This document shows positions 7,509 to 16,642 of a stretch of DNA of 64,000 nucleotides, piece after piece; the first letter of the stretch is position 1, and each line of letters starts with the position of its first letter. Origin of the DNA: Polyangiaceae bacterium (GTDB lineage: Bacteria; Myxococcota_A; Polyangia; Polyangiales; Polyangiaceae); assembly GCA_015075635.1 (NCBI GenBank), contig JABTUA010000001.1, positions 558,001 through 622,000 of the forward strand, given 5' to 3'. Position numbers and translations under genes: made by a program. Below the pieces are notes generated by a model that saw only the letters and a program-made list of their open reading frames with translations, was not told where the DNA came from and ran no database searches.

Positions 7509-9224
7509 ATGCTGTCGTTCTTTCGCAAAGGTGGAGGCGGCCAGATCATCATCGGCGGGATCGTCTTCGCGATCATCGTCGTCTTCATCATGGAGTTCCG
7601 CCCCGGGCGCGAGGGCGGCGCGGGCATCTCCCGCGAGTGCGCGGTGAAGCTCCTGGAGAGCTGCATCGACCGCAAGGAGTACTTCGCGGCCTTCGGGCTG
7701 ATCGTCCCCCGCGAGCTCCCGCAGAAGAAGGTCAAGGAGATGGGCCTGCGCAAGGTCGTCATGGACGGCTTCGTCGAGCGCGAGCTCTTGCTCAAAGAGG
7801 CCGCGCGGCTCGGGGTCGGGGTGAGCGAGGAGGAGCTCGACGAAGAGCTGTCGTCCGGCCGCGCCCGCGTGTCGGTGCCCTACCACCAGCTGGACTGGCT
7901 GGGCTACTCGCTTGGGATCAGCCAGGAGATGGTCCGGCTCCTGCCGGTGAAGAGCGCCCAGACGAGCGAGTTCGACTACAAGATCTACGAGCGGGTCGTG
8001 CGCAACACCACGAACCGCAGCCCCAAGGAGTTCAAGGAGATGCAGCGCCGCGAGGTGGTGGCGCAGCGCGTCCGCGATCTGGTGCGCTCGCGGGTCCGCG
8101 TCTCCGAGACCGAGGCCTACGCGCAGTGGGAGCGCGAGCGCTCGAAGGCCGTGGCCCGCGTCGTCTCCGTCCAACGGGAGTGGTTCGGCAAGTGGGTGGT
8201 GGACGCCTCGGACGGCGCCGTGGACGACTGGGCGCTCAAGAACCAGAAGCAGGTCGATGACGCCTGGAAGCAGGCTCAGGCCAGCTGGAAAGCGGAGTGC
8301 CCGCTGGTCAGCGAGGTCGTGGCCTCCGTCGAGGAAGAGTCCGGCGACGCCACCAAGACCGAGAAGCGCCAGCAGGTGCAGAGCGCGCTCGACCGCATCA
8401 AGAAGGGCGAGGCCTTCGAAGTCGTGGCAAAGTCCGCGAGCGAAGGCGCCGCCGACATCGGCTGCCTGGACGAGAGCTACGGCCCCGGCGCCAAGGAGCT
8501 GCTCGACGCCGTCAAGACCATGAAGGCCGGCCAGGTCTCCGAGGTCCTCGAGTCGAAGCGCGGCTTCCACGTGCTCAAGTTCCACGGACTTCTTGCGGAG
8601 AAAGACGTCGAGAAGACCGGCAAGCGCGCGACCGCGCGGCGCATGGCCGTGCCGGCCATGGCCACCGAGCTCGCCAAGGAGTTCGCCGACAAGCTGATCG
8701 AGAAGGCCAAGGGCGGCGCCAAGCTCGAGGACGCCGCCAAGGAGCTGGCGCTCGAGTACGCCGGACGGCGCGCGCCCAAGAAGCCCGTGATGATGCCCGG
8801 GGTCGAGGCGCCTGCGGCGCCGAAGCCCGCCGCCGAGCCGCCGGCGTTGGAGGATGCGCTCCGCCCCAAGGTGGAGATCACCGCACCTTTCAGCATCGCT
8901 GGCAGCCCCATCGAGAGCCCGATGCCCGGCGAGGCGCCGGCCGCCAAGCTGTTCGAGCTGAAGGACGTGGACGCGCTGGTGGACAAGCCGGTCAGGACCA
9001 CGACGGGCTTCGCCGTGCTCCAGCTCAAGGAGAAGACCTTGGCCAAGAAGGAAGACTTCGCCAAGGACCGCCTGGCCATCCTGCGCGGCCTGCGGGTGGC
9101 CAAGGAGCAGGACGCCGTCGTGCGCTACATCGCGGCGCTGCGCAGCAAGGTGAAGGACAAGATCACCTACGACCAGCGGCTGCTCGAGGATACCTCCGCC
9201 GACGACGGCTCGGGAGACGGTTGA
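7509..9224 (+). CDS. PpiD/SurA-type periplasmic peptidyl-prolyl cis-trans isomerase
   Basis: A membrane-anchored folding factor of 571 residues. A single N-terminal membrane segment (IIIGGIVFAIIVVFIMEF, about 13-30) is followed by a SurA_N-like helical chaperone region (about 60-215) and a parvulin rotamase domain (about 262-360) containing GAADIGCLDESYGPGAKELL and GFHVLKFHG. After that comes an Ala/Pro-rich region and a second module (about 425-555) resembling a degenerate parvulin fold (KPVRTTTGFAVLQLKEK). It should assist folding of outer-membrane and periplasmic proteins. Its TGA overlaps the TTG start of the M16 peptidase gene. Confidence 0.85.
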   Translation: MLSFFRKGGGGQIIIGGIVFAIIVVFIMEFRPGREGGAGISRECAVKLLESCIDRKEYFAAFGLIVPRELPQKKVKEMGLRKVVMDGFVERELLLKEAARLGVGVSEEELDEELSSGRARVSVPYHQLDWLGYSLGISQEMVRLLPVKSAQTSEFDYKIYERVVRNTTNRSPKEFKEMQRREVVAQRVRDLVRSRVRVSETEAYAQWERERSKAVARVVSVQREWFGKWVVDASDGAVDDWALKNQKQVDDAWKQAQASWKAECPLVSEVVASVEEESGDATKTEKRQQVQSALDRIKKGEAFEVVAKSASEGAADIGCLDESYGPGAKELLDAVKTMKAGQVSEVLESKRGFHVLKFHGLLAEKDVEKTGKRATARRMAVPAMATELAKEFADKLIEKAKGGAKLEDAAKELALEYAGRRAPKKPVMMPGVEAPAAPKPAAEPPALEDALRPKVEITAPFSIAGSPIESPMPGEAPAAKLFELKDVDALVDKPVRTTTGFAVLQLKEKTLAKKEDFAKDRLAILRGLRVAKEQDAVVRYIAALRSKVKDKITYDQRLLEDTSADDGSGDG

Positions 9225-10510
9225 AGCTCGACGAGCTCCGCTTCGAGGAGCGCGCTCTCGACAGCGGCCTGCGCGCCATCGTGGTGCCGATGCGCGGCGT
9301 GCACCGCGTGGTCGTGAACGCTCAGCTGCGCACGGGTCCGGCCTACGAGCCCCCGGAGGACAACGGCGTCAGCCACTTCCTCGAGCACATGCTGTACCGC
9401 GGCACCGAGCGCCACCCCTCCGCGCACGCTCAGGCCGACGCCTTCGAGAGCCTGGGCGGCACGCTGGGAGCCTCGACCTACGTGGACCACGGCAGCATGG
9501 CCATCTCCGTGCCGGTCGAGTCGTTCGCGAAGACCCTGCCGCTCTTCGCGGAGGTTTACCGGACGCCGCTCTTCAGCCAGATCGAGATCGAGAAGGGCAT
9601 CGTCGGCGAGGAGATCCTGGAGAGCCTGGACGACGACGGCGAGCCCGTGGGCGCCGACGAGCTGATCCGGACGCTGTGCTTCGGCGATCACCCGCTGGGC
9701 CGGCCCATCGTCGGCACGCCCGAAAACCTGGAAGCGGTGGACGAGAAGAAGCTCCGCCGCTACCACGACGCGCTCTATGTCGGAGCCAACACCGTGCTCT
9801 GCATCGCCGGTCCGGTGGACGCCGGCGCGGTGCTCGACGAGGTGGCGAGGGTGTTCGCGGGGCTCGCGCGTGGCGCGGCGCCGAGCACGCCGGCGCTGGC
9901 CGAGCAGACCGCCCCGCGCTTTCGTTACGTGGACCACGCCGGGAGCCAGACCGAGCTCCGGGTCGCGTTCCGCGCGCCGCCCGACCTGCACCCGCTCGAG
10001 CCGGCGACGGACATCCTGCTCCGCGTGCTCGACGACGGCATGTCCACGCGGCTCTACCACCGCATCTGCGACGAGAAAGGGCTCTGCTACGACGTCTCGG
10101 CGGGCTACGAGGCCTACGTCTCCGGAGGCATCTTCGACCTGGCGGCGGAGGCGACCCACGAACGCGCGGAGGAGCTGTTGGGGGAGCTGTTCGCGCTGGT
10201 ACGCGAGCTCCGGGATCAGGGCCCGACCGACGCGGAGCTCGACAAGGTGCGCGCCCGGCTGGGCTGGCACTTCGAGGCGATGCTCGACGACCCGGGTGAG
10301 CTGGCGACCTTCGTCGCGTCCGGGGTGCTCACGGACGTCGCGCCCAAGCTCGCGGAGCGCCGAGCGCAGCTGCTCTCGGTGACTCGTGCCGACGTGCGGC
10401 GTGCCGCGGAGCACGTGTTCACGAGCCGGGGCCTGAGCGTGCTGGCCGTGGGCTCCCTGCGCAAGCGCGAGCGCAAGTCGCTGGAGCGGGCGACGCTCGA
10501 CTTCTCCTGA
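9221..10510 (+). CDS. M16-family zinc peptidase (insulinase/processing-peptidase type)
   Basis: A pitrilysin-family protease of 429 residues. The inverted zinc motif HxxEH is seen as SHFLEHMLYRG (H52, E55, H56), with the third ligand in the IVGEEIL segment (E130 or E131). Two M16 halves are present; the second has the RLYHRICDEKGLCYDVS segment typical of the C-terminal domain. I chose the TTG at 9221 because it overlaps the stop of the previous gene (TTGA); the frame is open upstream but in anti-phase with real coding. No signal peptide is seen, so a cytoplasmic or non-classically placed enzyme is likely. Confidence 0.9.
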   Translation: MKLDELRFEERALDSGLRAIVVPMRGVHRVVVNAQLRTGPAYEPPEDNGVSHFLEHMLYRGTERHPSAHAQADAFESLGGTLGASTYVDHGSMAISVPVESFAKTLPLFAEVYRTPLFSQIEIEKGIVGEEILESLDDDGEPVGADELIRTLCFGDHPLGRPIVGTPENLEAVDEKKLRRYHDALYVGANTVLCIAGPVDAGAVLDEVARVFAGLARGAAPSTPALAEQTAPRFRYVDHAGSQTELRVAFRAPPDLHPLEPATDILLRVLDDGMSTRLYHRICDEKGLCYDVSAGYEAYVSGGIFDLAAEATHERAEELLGELFALVRELRDQGPTDAELDKVRARLGWHFEAMLDDPGELATFVASGVLTDVAPKLAERRAQLLSVTRADVRRAAEHVFTSRGLSVLAVGSLRKRERKSLERATLDFS

Positions 10511-10512
10511 GG

Positions 10513-10524
10513 TATACTCGCCGC
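10513..10524 (+). promoter_or_regulatory. -10-like box directly before a start codon (leaderless promoter candidate)
   Basis: TATACT at 10513-10518, five of six matches to the sigma-70 consensus, then six bases and the ATG at 10525. A weak -35 (GCGACG at 10490-10495, with GAC core) lies 17 bases upstream. Confidence 0.5.
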
Positions 10525-11295
10525 ATGCGCAAGCGGTCCCTCCTGGCAGTTCCCTTCGTGCTCGGCCTGGTCTTCGCGTCGGCGTGCGGCGACGACGACG
10601 ACGATGGCGGCGGAGGAGGCAGCGGCGGCACCGGCGGCGGCAGCCCGGACAACGTCGGCTCGGTGTGCAAGGTCCCCGGGGACTGCTACCCGGAGCTCGA
10701 GGCCGGCGCGCTGAAGGGCGAGGCCATCTGCCTGGACAGAACCGACGAGGGCTACTGCACGCACATGTGCCAGGACGACTCGGACTGCTGCGCCGTCGAG
10801 GGTGAGTGCAAGACCTCGCTGAAGCAGGTGTGCGCGCCGTTCGAGAGCACGGCCGGGAAGAAGTGCTTCTTGAGCTGCGAGAACGCCGACATCGGTGGAG
10901 CGGACGCCGATCAGTACTGTCGCGACAACGTCCACCCCGACTTCGGGTGCCGCTCGACGGGCGGCGGCAACGAGAACCGCAAGGTCTGCTTCCCGGTGGA
11001 CTGCGGCGTGGGCGAATCGTGTGCGGGAGACGCCGAGTGCGCCGCCGGCCTCGTCTGCCTGACCAGCTTCAAGGGAGGCTACTGCGGCAAGAGCGACTGC
11101 GCGGTCAACGCCGACTGCCCCACCGGCTCCTTGTGCGTGAAGAACGGCAGCGGGAGCTACTGCGCCCTGAGCTGCACCGCGCCGGGCGACTGCGCCAGCT
11201 GCCGCGGCGCCGACGTGATCGCGGACTGCAAGGCCGACGCGACCTTCATGGAAGCGGGCACGACCGGGAGCGTGTGCGTGCCTGCGAACAAGTGA
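10525..11295 (+). CDS. Cys-rich lipoprotein
   Basis: 256 residues. The signal peptide ends in a lipobox at FASAC, and the mature N-terminus is an Asp-then-Gly-rich linker (five Asp followed by Gly/Ser/Thr). The remainder is a Cys-rich extracellular region with pairs such as VCKVPGDCYPE, CQDDSDCC and CAVNADCPTGSLC, similar in style to the short dickkopf/EGF-like Cys repeats common in myxobacterial lipoproteins. No catalytic motif is visible. Probably surface exposed; function unknown. Confidence 0.8.
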   Translation: MRKRSLLAVPFVLGLVFASACGDDDDDGGGGGSGGTGGGSPDNVGSVCKVPGDCYPELEAGALKGEAICLDRTDEGYCTHMCQDDSDCCAVEGECKTSLKQVCAPFESTAGKKCFLSCENADIGGADADQYCRDNVHPDFGCRSTGGGNENRKVCFPVDCGVGESCAGDAECAAGLVCLTSFKGGYCGKSDCAVNADCPTGSLCVKNGSGSYCALSCTAPGDCASCRGADVIADCKADATFMEAGTTGSVCVPANK

Positions 11296-11501
11296 GCAGC
11301 CCTCGAGCTGAGCAGTCTTGGCGCGATCAGATCGCGATCCGAAAGGGGTAGCGGCAACCCACGAGAATGTCCGGCGAGGCCGGCGGAAGCCTCCTCGGCC
11401 CGAGGATCGGCCGCCCGGACTTCGCAGGTCACGCTTGGCGTGCGACCTCGAAGAAATCCATCCCCGACGGGATCTCCTCGGCGCCGTAGCGCGCAACGAC
11501 G

Positions 11502-12146
11502 TCACCGCACCCGGTCTTCGATCCCGACGCGCTCGATGCGCGGCAGCACCGCGTCGCCGAACAGCGCGAGCCGCTCGCCCACGGTGGCCTCCGCGTTCCC
11601 GCCCTGGGCGCGCGTCGTGTAGAACGCCGCGTAGCACTGCCCGATGGTGTGACCCACGGCGAGGGCGTAGCCCTCGATCTCACCTTCCTTGCCTGCGCGC
11701 CGCACGCCCACCACGAGCTCGGTGTGGTAGCCCGCCGGGGACTCCAGCGCGCGGCGGTCCACCACGCTCGCGGGCTCGGCCTCGGGGTTCGGCGCCTTGG
11801 GGCGCCAGAGCGTGATTTGCTTCTGGCAGTCTTCGCGCCGCGCCAGCCGCGAGGTGCGCCAGGTCTTCACCGAGAGCTCCGACGAGCTGGGCGGGTGCCG
11901 CGCGGTCCACCAGGGCTCGCGCACGTCCTCGATCTGCCAGTCCTTGCGCTCCGGCAGCGACACGGTCACCGAGAAGCGCCCCGAGGTCACGCTGCCCCAG
12001 GCGCGATCCGCGATGCCGACGCTGCTCTTCGGCACGGGCGGCGGTGGGGGCACCGGCGCGGGCGCCGGCTCGGGCGGCGGTGCCGCCGCGCAGGCCGCGC
12101 TCCCGAGCGCGAGCATCAGGCACACGAGCCGGGACACGGCGCTCAC
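11502..12146 (-). CDS. Lipoprotein, hypothetical
   Basis: 214 residues. I chose the GTG at 12146 because it overlaps the TGA of ilvE by four bases (GTGA), so it is the second gene of that operon. The signal peptide ends in a lipobox, LGSAAC, followed by a Pro/Ala-rich linker with PPPEPAPAPVPPPPP. The folded part (about 45-214) has two Cys and no family I know; it includes VTVSLPERKDWQI. The frame stops at 11502, but a protein-like continuation exists in another frame down to about 11429, so the C-terminus may be shortened by a frameshift. Confidence 0.7.
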   Translation of the reverse strand: MSAVSRLVCLMLALGSAACAAAPPPEPAPAPVPPPPPVPKSSVGIADRAWGSVTSGRFSVTVSLPERKDWQIEDVREPWWTARHPPSSSELSVKTWRTSRLARREDCQKQITLWRPKAPNPEAEPASVVDRRALESPAGYHTELVVGVRRAGKEGEIEGYALAVGHTIGQCYAAFYTTRAQGGNAEATVGERLALFGDAVLPRIERVGIEDRVR

Positions 12147-13066
12147 ACGCGGGTCAGCCACTCCGGGTGCGAGTCGTCGCTGCCCTTGACCACGTCGAAG
12201 TAGCGCTTCTGCATCGCGCGAGTGATGGGGCCCGCCTGCCCGCTGCCAATGCTGCGGTGGTTGATCTCCCGCACCGGCGTGATCTCGGCGGCGGTGCCGG
12301 TCAGAAAGACCTCGTCCGCCAGGTACAGCTCGTCGCGAGTGATGAACTGCTCGGTGACGACCAGCCCCTCTTCGCGCGCCAGGGTGATCACGGTATCGCG
12401 AGTGATGCCGCTCAGGATCGAGGCCGCCTGCGGCGGCGTCAGCAGCTTGCCGCTCTTGACCAGGAAGATGTTCTCGCCCGAGCCCTCGGAGACGTAACCG
12501 TTCACGTCGGTCAGGATGGCCTCGTCGAAGCCCGCGAGCTTCGCCTCCTGCTTGGCCATCACGCTGTTGATGTACTGGCCGACCAGCTTGCCCTTGGCGA
12601 AGGACACGTTGATGTGGTGCCGCGAGAACGACGACACCATGCAACGGATGCCCTTCTCCAGCGCCTCGGGGCCGAGGTAAGTGCCCCACTTCCAGGTCGC
12701 GATGTAGGTCGCGACCGGGTTCTTCGGCGCGTACACGCCCATGGCACCGTCGGCGATCAGCGCGATGGGGCGCAGGTACGCCTCCGCCATCTCGTTCGCG
12801 CGGAGCACGTCGATGCAGCCCTGCACGACCTGCTCGCGGGTCACGGTCGGCTTGATCATCACCAGCTGACACGAGTCGAAGAGCCGGTCGATGTGCTCCC
12901 GGAGGCGGAAGATCGCGGTCTCGCCGCGCGCGCGTTTGTAGGCTCGGATGCCCTCGAAGGCACCCACCCCGTAGTGCAGCGTGTGGGTCAGGAGCGACAG
13001 ATTGCCGCCCGACTTCCAGTCGCTGATCTCGCCGTCTTTCCAGACTTTCTGACCGTATTCGAGCAT
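12143..13066 (-). CDS. ilvE: Branched-chain amino acid aminotransferase
   Basis: A fold-type IV PLP enzyme of 307 residues that transfers the amino group between glutamate and the keto acids of Ile, Leu and Val in the cytoplasm. The PLP lysine is K160 in AKGKLVGQYINS, and the TDVNGYVSEGSGENIF segment is the class-IV signature. Length and layout match the IlvE family. The ATG has a good Shine-Dalgarno (GGGGAGG). A lipoprotein gene overlaps its stop by four bases. Confidence 0.93.
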   Translation of the reverse strand: MLEYGQKVWKDGEISDWKSGGNLSLLTHTLHYGVGAFEGIRAYKRARGETAIFRLREHIDRLFDSCQLVMIKPTVTREQVVQGCIDVLRANEMAEAYLRPIALIADGAMGVYAPKNPVATYIATWKWGTYLGPEALEKGIRCMVSSFSRHHINVSFAKGKLVGQYINSVMAKQEAKLAGFDEAILTDVNGYVSEGSGENIFLVKSGKLLTPPQAASILSGITRDTVITLAREEGLVVTEQFITRDELYLADEVFLTGTAAEITPVREINHRSIGSGQAGPITRAMQKRYFDVVKGSDDSHPEWLTRV

Positions 13067-13198
13067 CGAGCCTCCCCGGCGGAGCCGGGCGGACCTTAGC
13101 TGCGCCGGGGGCATCGGTCGACCGCCAAAGCACCCCGGTGGGACCTTTCGGTGATTTTCGGGATGCGCGGCCGCGGGCCTGTGGTAAGGACCGAGGGT

Positions 13199-13271
13199 CT
13201 GGTGGGTCGGACTCTGCGACGCGAGCTGCGTCCGAGTCGGGGAAACAGCCCACCAGGTGCTACGCGGCACC
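13199..13271 (+). ncRNA. Candidate structured RNA leader upstream of the 13303 gene
   Basis: The 236-base gap between ilvE and the next gene contains nested pairing. CTGGTGGG (13199-13206) pairs with CCCACCAG (13249-13256). Inside it GACTC (13210-13214) pairs with GAGTC (13234-13238), and GACGC (13218-13222) with GCGTC (13228-13232) around a five-base loop. Directly after comes a small hairpin GGTGC/GCACC (13256-13260 and 13267-13271). The unpaired linker GGGGAAACAG (13239-13248) resembles a GGGAAACA stretch of 23S rRNA as I remember it. No known riboswitch is recognised. Confidence 0.4.
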
Positions 13272-13302
13272 CAGGTCGGGGCCCGTTGCGGAAGGACAGA
13301 CC

Positions 13303-13899
13303 ATGTATCAGCAACGCCAGAAGCCCGGCGGAGGCCGCCGGCGCAGGCGCAAGCAACGTTCATCCGAGCCGCGAGGAGCGGTCGAGCCCATCCTGATCGC
13401 GGCCCGGCGCCCCAACGCGCCGCTCGTGGCCCGCGCGCCCGCGGCCATGTCCGCGGCACCCAAGTCGGTGCGCCCCGCGGTGCTGAAGGCCGACAACGGC
13501 CGCCCCGCTCGCCCGGAGCCGGAGCCGGTCCAACGCCGAACGGCGCGCATCGTCCAGGTCACCAAGACCGACCACGACGAGCGCGAGCGGCTGCGCCTGC
13601 GCCTGCTCGATCGGCTGATGGCCGCCGAGACCCGCGGCGCCATCACCCGCGCGGTGGACGAGCTCCTGCGCGAGGGCTTCGAGCTCCCTGCGGAGCAGCC
13701 CTTGCAGCTCCAGCTCCTCGACCACTTCGACGAGGAGCGCGCGCGCTCCGCCATCGAGGTGCTCGGCGTGCTGGTGGCCCAGGCGCCCGCCTTCAAGCGT
13801 CCGGTCATGGAGCAGCGCCTGCGCAGGCTGGAAGAGTACGCCGAAGACTCCTCGATCCGCGACGCGGCCGCCGAGCTGCGCCGGGCCATTCGCGCCTGA
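13303..13899 (+). CDS. Hypothetical basic protein
   Basis: 198 residues. The ATG is preceded by GAAGGA at 13290-13295. The N-terminus is strongly basic with Gly/Arg runs (PGGGRRRRRKQR, about 8-19), then a Pro/Ala/Arg-rich linker to about residue 75, then a helical C-terminal domain (about 85-198) with regularly spaced Leu and Arg. The basic start suggests nucleic-acid binding; this is inference. First gene of a three-gene unit with gaps of 5 and 7 bases, and it follows a candidate RNA leader. Confidence 0.7.
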   Translation: MYQQRQKPGGGRRRRRKQRSSEPRGAVEPILIAARRPNAPLVARAPAAMSAAPKSVRPAVLKADNGRPARPEPEPVQRRTARIVQVTKTDHDERERLRLRLLDRLMAAETRGAITRAVDELLREGFELPAEQPLQLQLLDHFDEERARSAIEVLGVLVAQAPAFKRPVMEQRLRRLEEYAEDSSIRDAAAELRRAIRA

Positions 13900-13904
13900 T
13901 CCCC

Positions 13905-14342
13905 GTGGCCCAGGCGCTCCCCACGGATCTGACTGCGCACGACTTCGAGCGCCGCCTGCGCGACCTGGTGTCGGCTCACGGGCGCGAGCGCGAGAACGAA
14001 GGCTGCGTGCAGTGCACGGGCTGCGTGGCCTGCCTCTCCTGCACGTTTTGCCGGGATTCGGAGCGTCTGGTGCGCTGCAACTACTGCGTCGGCTGCCGCG
14101 GCTGCACGGACTCGTCGCACTGCCGCGGCTCGAGCGGCCTGCTCGGCTGCCAGCACTGCGTCGAGTGCGAGAGCTGCTCGAATTCGAGCTACCTGGTGCG
14201 CTCGGTGTCGCTCTCCCGCTGCAACTACTGCTTCGGCTGCGTGGGCCTGACCGGCAAGGACTTCCACCTGCTCAACGTGCCGCTCTCCCGCACGGACTAC
14301 TTCACGCTCACGCGCCGGCTGGCGCGCGAGCTTCGCCTCTGA
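13905..14342 (+). CDS. Small protein with an 18-cysteine CxxC triplet array
   Basis: 145 residues starting at GTG five bases after the previous stop. After a helical N-terminus (about 1-35) the protein has 18 Cys, mostly every third residue: CVQCTGCVACLSCTFC, CNYCVGCRGC, CQHCVECESC and CNYCFGC, separated by short RLVRC- or SSYLVR-like spacers. The regular triplet spacing with a fixed outer spacing suggests a solenoid with stacked cysteines or several metal sites. There is no signal peptide, so the array sits in the reducing cytoplasm, which favours metal binding over disulfides. I recall no characterised family. Confidence 0.75.
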   Translation: MAQALPTDLTAHDFERRLRDLVSAHGRERENEGCVQCTGCVACLSCTFCRDSERLVRCNYCVGCRGCTDSSHCRGSSGLLGCQHCVECESCSNSSYLVRSVSLSRCNYCFGCVGLTGKDFHLLNVPLSRTDYFTLTRRLARELRL

Positions 14343-14349
14343 CCCCGCC

Positions 14350-14688
14350 ATGGCCGAGCTCTCCGATCCCGCGGTCGAAGCCCTGTGGAAGAACGCCCTC
14401 GACCACTGGGACGAGGAGAAGGCGCACATCGCGTTCGTTGACGCCTGCCGCGAGCGGGGCAAGCTGGCGGAGGCCGCGGCCCGCTACCGCGGCATGGCCG
14501 GCGATCGCGATCGGGGCCCCGAGGCCGAGAAACGCCTGAAGACCATCCTCGCCATCGCCATCGCCTCGCTCGAGGTCGCGCGCACTCCGGAGCCCGTGGT
14601 GAAACGCCGCGCGACGGCCCTCGCCGTGCTCGTGGTGCTCGTCGCCGCGACGATCGGGCTCCTGGTCTACGTCAGCGTCGTGCGCTGA
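14350..14688 (+). CDS. Small tail-anchored membrane protein
   Basis: 112 residues. A charged helical cytoplasmic part (about 1-80, with KAHIAFVDACRERGKLAEAA resembling a TPR-like helix pair) is followed by one C-terminal membrane segment (ALAVLVVLVAATIGLLVYV, about 89-107) and three residues. Third gene of the unit beginning at 13303. Function unknown. Confidence 0.7.
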   Translation: MAELSDPAVEALWKNALDHWDEEKAHIAFVDACRERGKLAEAAARYRGMAGDRDRGPEAEKRLKTILAIAIASLEVARTPEPVVKRRATALAVLVVLVAATIGLLVYVSVVR

Positions 14689-14761
14689 CGGTGAAGGCGT
14701 GAATTTTCGGGGGGTTGGCGCCCCGGGGGAATGCCCGCGAACCACCCGGGGTTTCGCGACA

Positions 14762-14818
14762 CCGGGCAAACCTGCTATCGAGACGACGCCCGGGGTGCCG
14801 TGGCGACGAAGCGCCACG
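14762..14818 (+). promoter_or_regulatory. Hairpins in the leader of the pal-tol operon
   Basis: CCGGGC (14762-14767) can pair with GCCCGG (14788-14793), and CGTGGCG (14799-14805) with CGCCACG (14812-14818) around a six-base loop. They lie 36 to 92 bases before the pal start. They may be leader RNA structure or chance pairing in GC-rich DNA. Confidence 0.25.
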
Positions 14819-14853
14819 ACACGACGCATTCCATCAGCAAGAGGAGAACAGAA

Positions 14854-15402
14854 ATGAAGACGGCCGTGCTCGCAATGACACTCGCTGCCTTCGCCTGCGT
14901 GGCGTGCGGCGGCGACGAGAAGAAACCCCCGACCGCTCCCACCGGCGGCACGGATGACCCGACCGCGAACGCCAAGAAGGCCACCAACGACGGCTCGGGC
15001 GAGAAACCCGGCGACAACCCGGCGCAGTCGCAGATCAACATCTCCGACGAGATCCGCAAGGCCTGCGGCATCTCGGACGTGGACGCGCACTTCGCCTTCA
15101 ACTCGTCGAACATCCGCGAGCAGGATCACAAGATCCTGGGACAGCTCGCCACCTGCTTCACCAGCGGCCCCCTGGCGGGCCGGGAGATGCGCCTGGTGGG
15201 CCACGCGGATCCGCGCGGCGAGCCGGAGTACAACATGGTCCTGGGCGGCAAGCGCGCCGACAACGTCAAGGGCTTCATCGCCAAGAAGGGCATGAACGCG
15301 GACAAGATCGCCACCACCTCGCGAGGCGAGATGGACGCGACCGGAACCGACGAAGCGACCTGGAGCAAGGATCGCCGCGTCGACGTGGTGCTCGGCGACT
15401 GA
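14854..15402 (+). CDS. pal: Peptidoglycan-associated lipoprotein (OmpA domain)
   Basis: 182 residues. I chose the ATG at 14854 for its GAGGAG at 14841-14846. The signal peptide ends in the lipobox ACVAC, placing the protein in the outer membrane. After a polar linker the OmpA-C domain (about 70-182) has the peptidoglycan-binding segment GHADPRGEPEYNMVLGGKRA. It should tie the outer membrane to the cell wall and work with the four Tol genes that follow directly. Here pal comes first rather than last in the cluster. Confidence 0.92.
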   Translation: MKTAVLAMTLAAFACVACGGDEKKPPTAPTGGTDDPTANAKKATNDGSGEKPGDNPAQSQINISDEIRKACGISDVDAHFAFNSSNIREQDHKILGQLATCFTSGPLAGREMRLVGHADPRGEPEYNMVLGGKRADNVKGFIAKKGMNADKIATTSRGEMDATGTDEATWSKDRRVDVVLGD

Positions 15403-15403
15403 C

Positions 15404-16141
<738 letters not shown>

Positions 16142-16144
16142 CCC

Positions 16145-16639
16145 ATGGGCATGCAGGTCGGCTCACGACGTCGCGGAGGCTTCCGCGACATCAACGTCAC
16201 CCCGCTGGTGGACGTGATGCTGGTCTTGCTCATCGTGTTCATGGTCACCGCGCCGCTCCTGACCACCGGCCTCCGCATCGACTTGCCGGAGGTGAAGGCC
16301 GCCGAGACGCCGGTGAAGGACGCGCGCCTGCTCGTGACGGTCACCAAGGAAGAGCGCGTGCTGTTCGGCGAGAAGGACGTCACCGGCAGAGTCGCCCAGG
16401 CCCTGCGCGAGAGCCAGCGCGTGCAGACCGAGCGCGAGCTCTACATCCGCGCCGACAAGGACGCGCGCTACGGCATCGTGGCCGACGTGGTCGCCGCCGC
16501 CCGCAACAGCGGCGTCGAGTCGCTGAACCTGCTGGTCCAGCCGGAGCTGGAAGAGGTGGCCGACGAGCCGGAGAAGCCCGGAAAAGCCGGCGCCGGTGGA
16601 ATGGGCAAGCCAGCAACGCCGTCTCAGAAGAAGAAGTGA
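16145..16639 (+). CDS. tolR: TolR/ExbD biopolymer transport protein
   Basis: 164 residues with one N-terminal membrane segment (about 18-40). The pattern INVTPLVDVMLVLLIVFMVT contains the conserved Asp of the proton path (D23 or D30 region). The rest is the periplasmic TolR-like domain, ending in a Lys/Gly-rich tail. It starts three bases after tolQ. Confidence 0.92.
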   Translation: MGMQVGSRRRGGFRDINVTPLVDVMLVLLIVFMVTAPLLTTGLRIDLPEVKAAETPVKDARLLVTVTKEERVLFGEKDVTGRVAQALRESQRVQTERELYIRADKDARYGIVADVVAAARNSGVESLNLLVQPELEEVADEPEKPGKAGAGGMGKPATPSQKKK

Positions 16640-16642
16640 CCC

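Noticed and set aside
9221-9260. M16 peptidase starting at the far upstream end of its open frame (8297)
   Set aside because: That region is a shadow of the isomerase gene; the TTG overlapping the isomerase stop gives a normal family N-terminus.
13239-13256. Fragment of 23S rRNA
   Set aside because: Only about 14 bases resemble an rRNA stretch, the surroundings do not, and the resemblance is from memory; treated as a possible motif, not as an rRNA gene.
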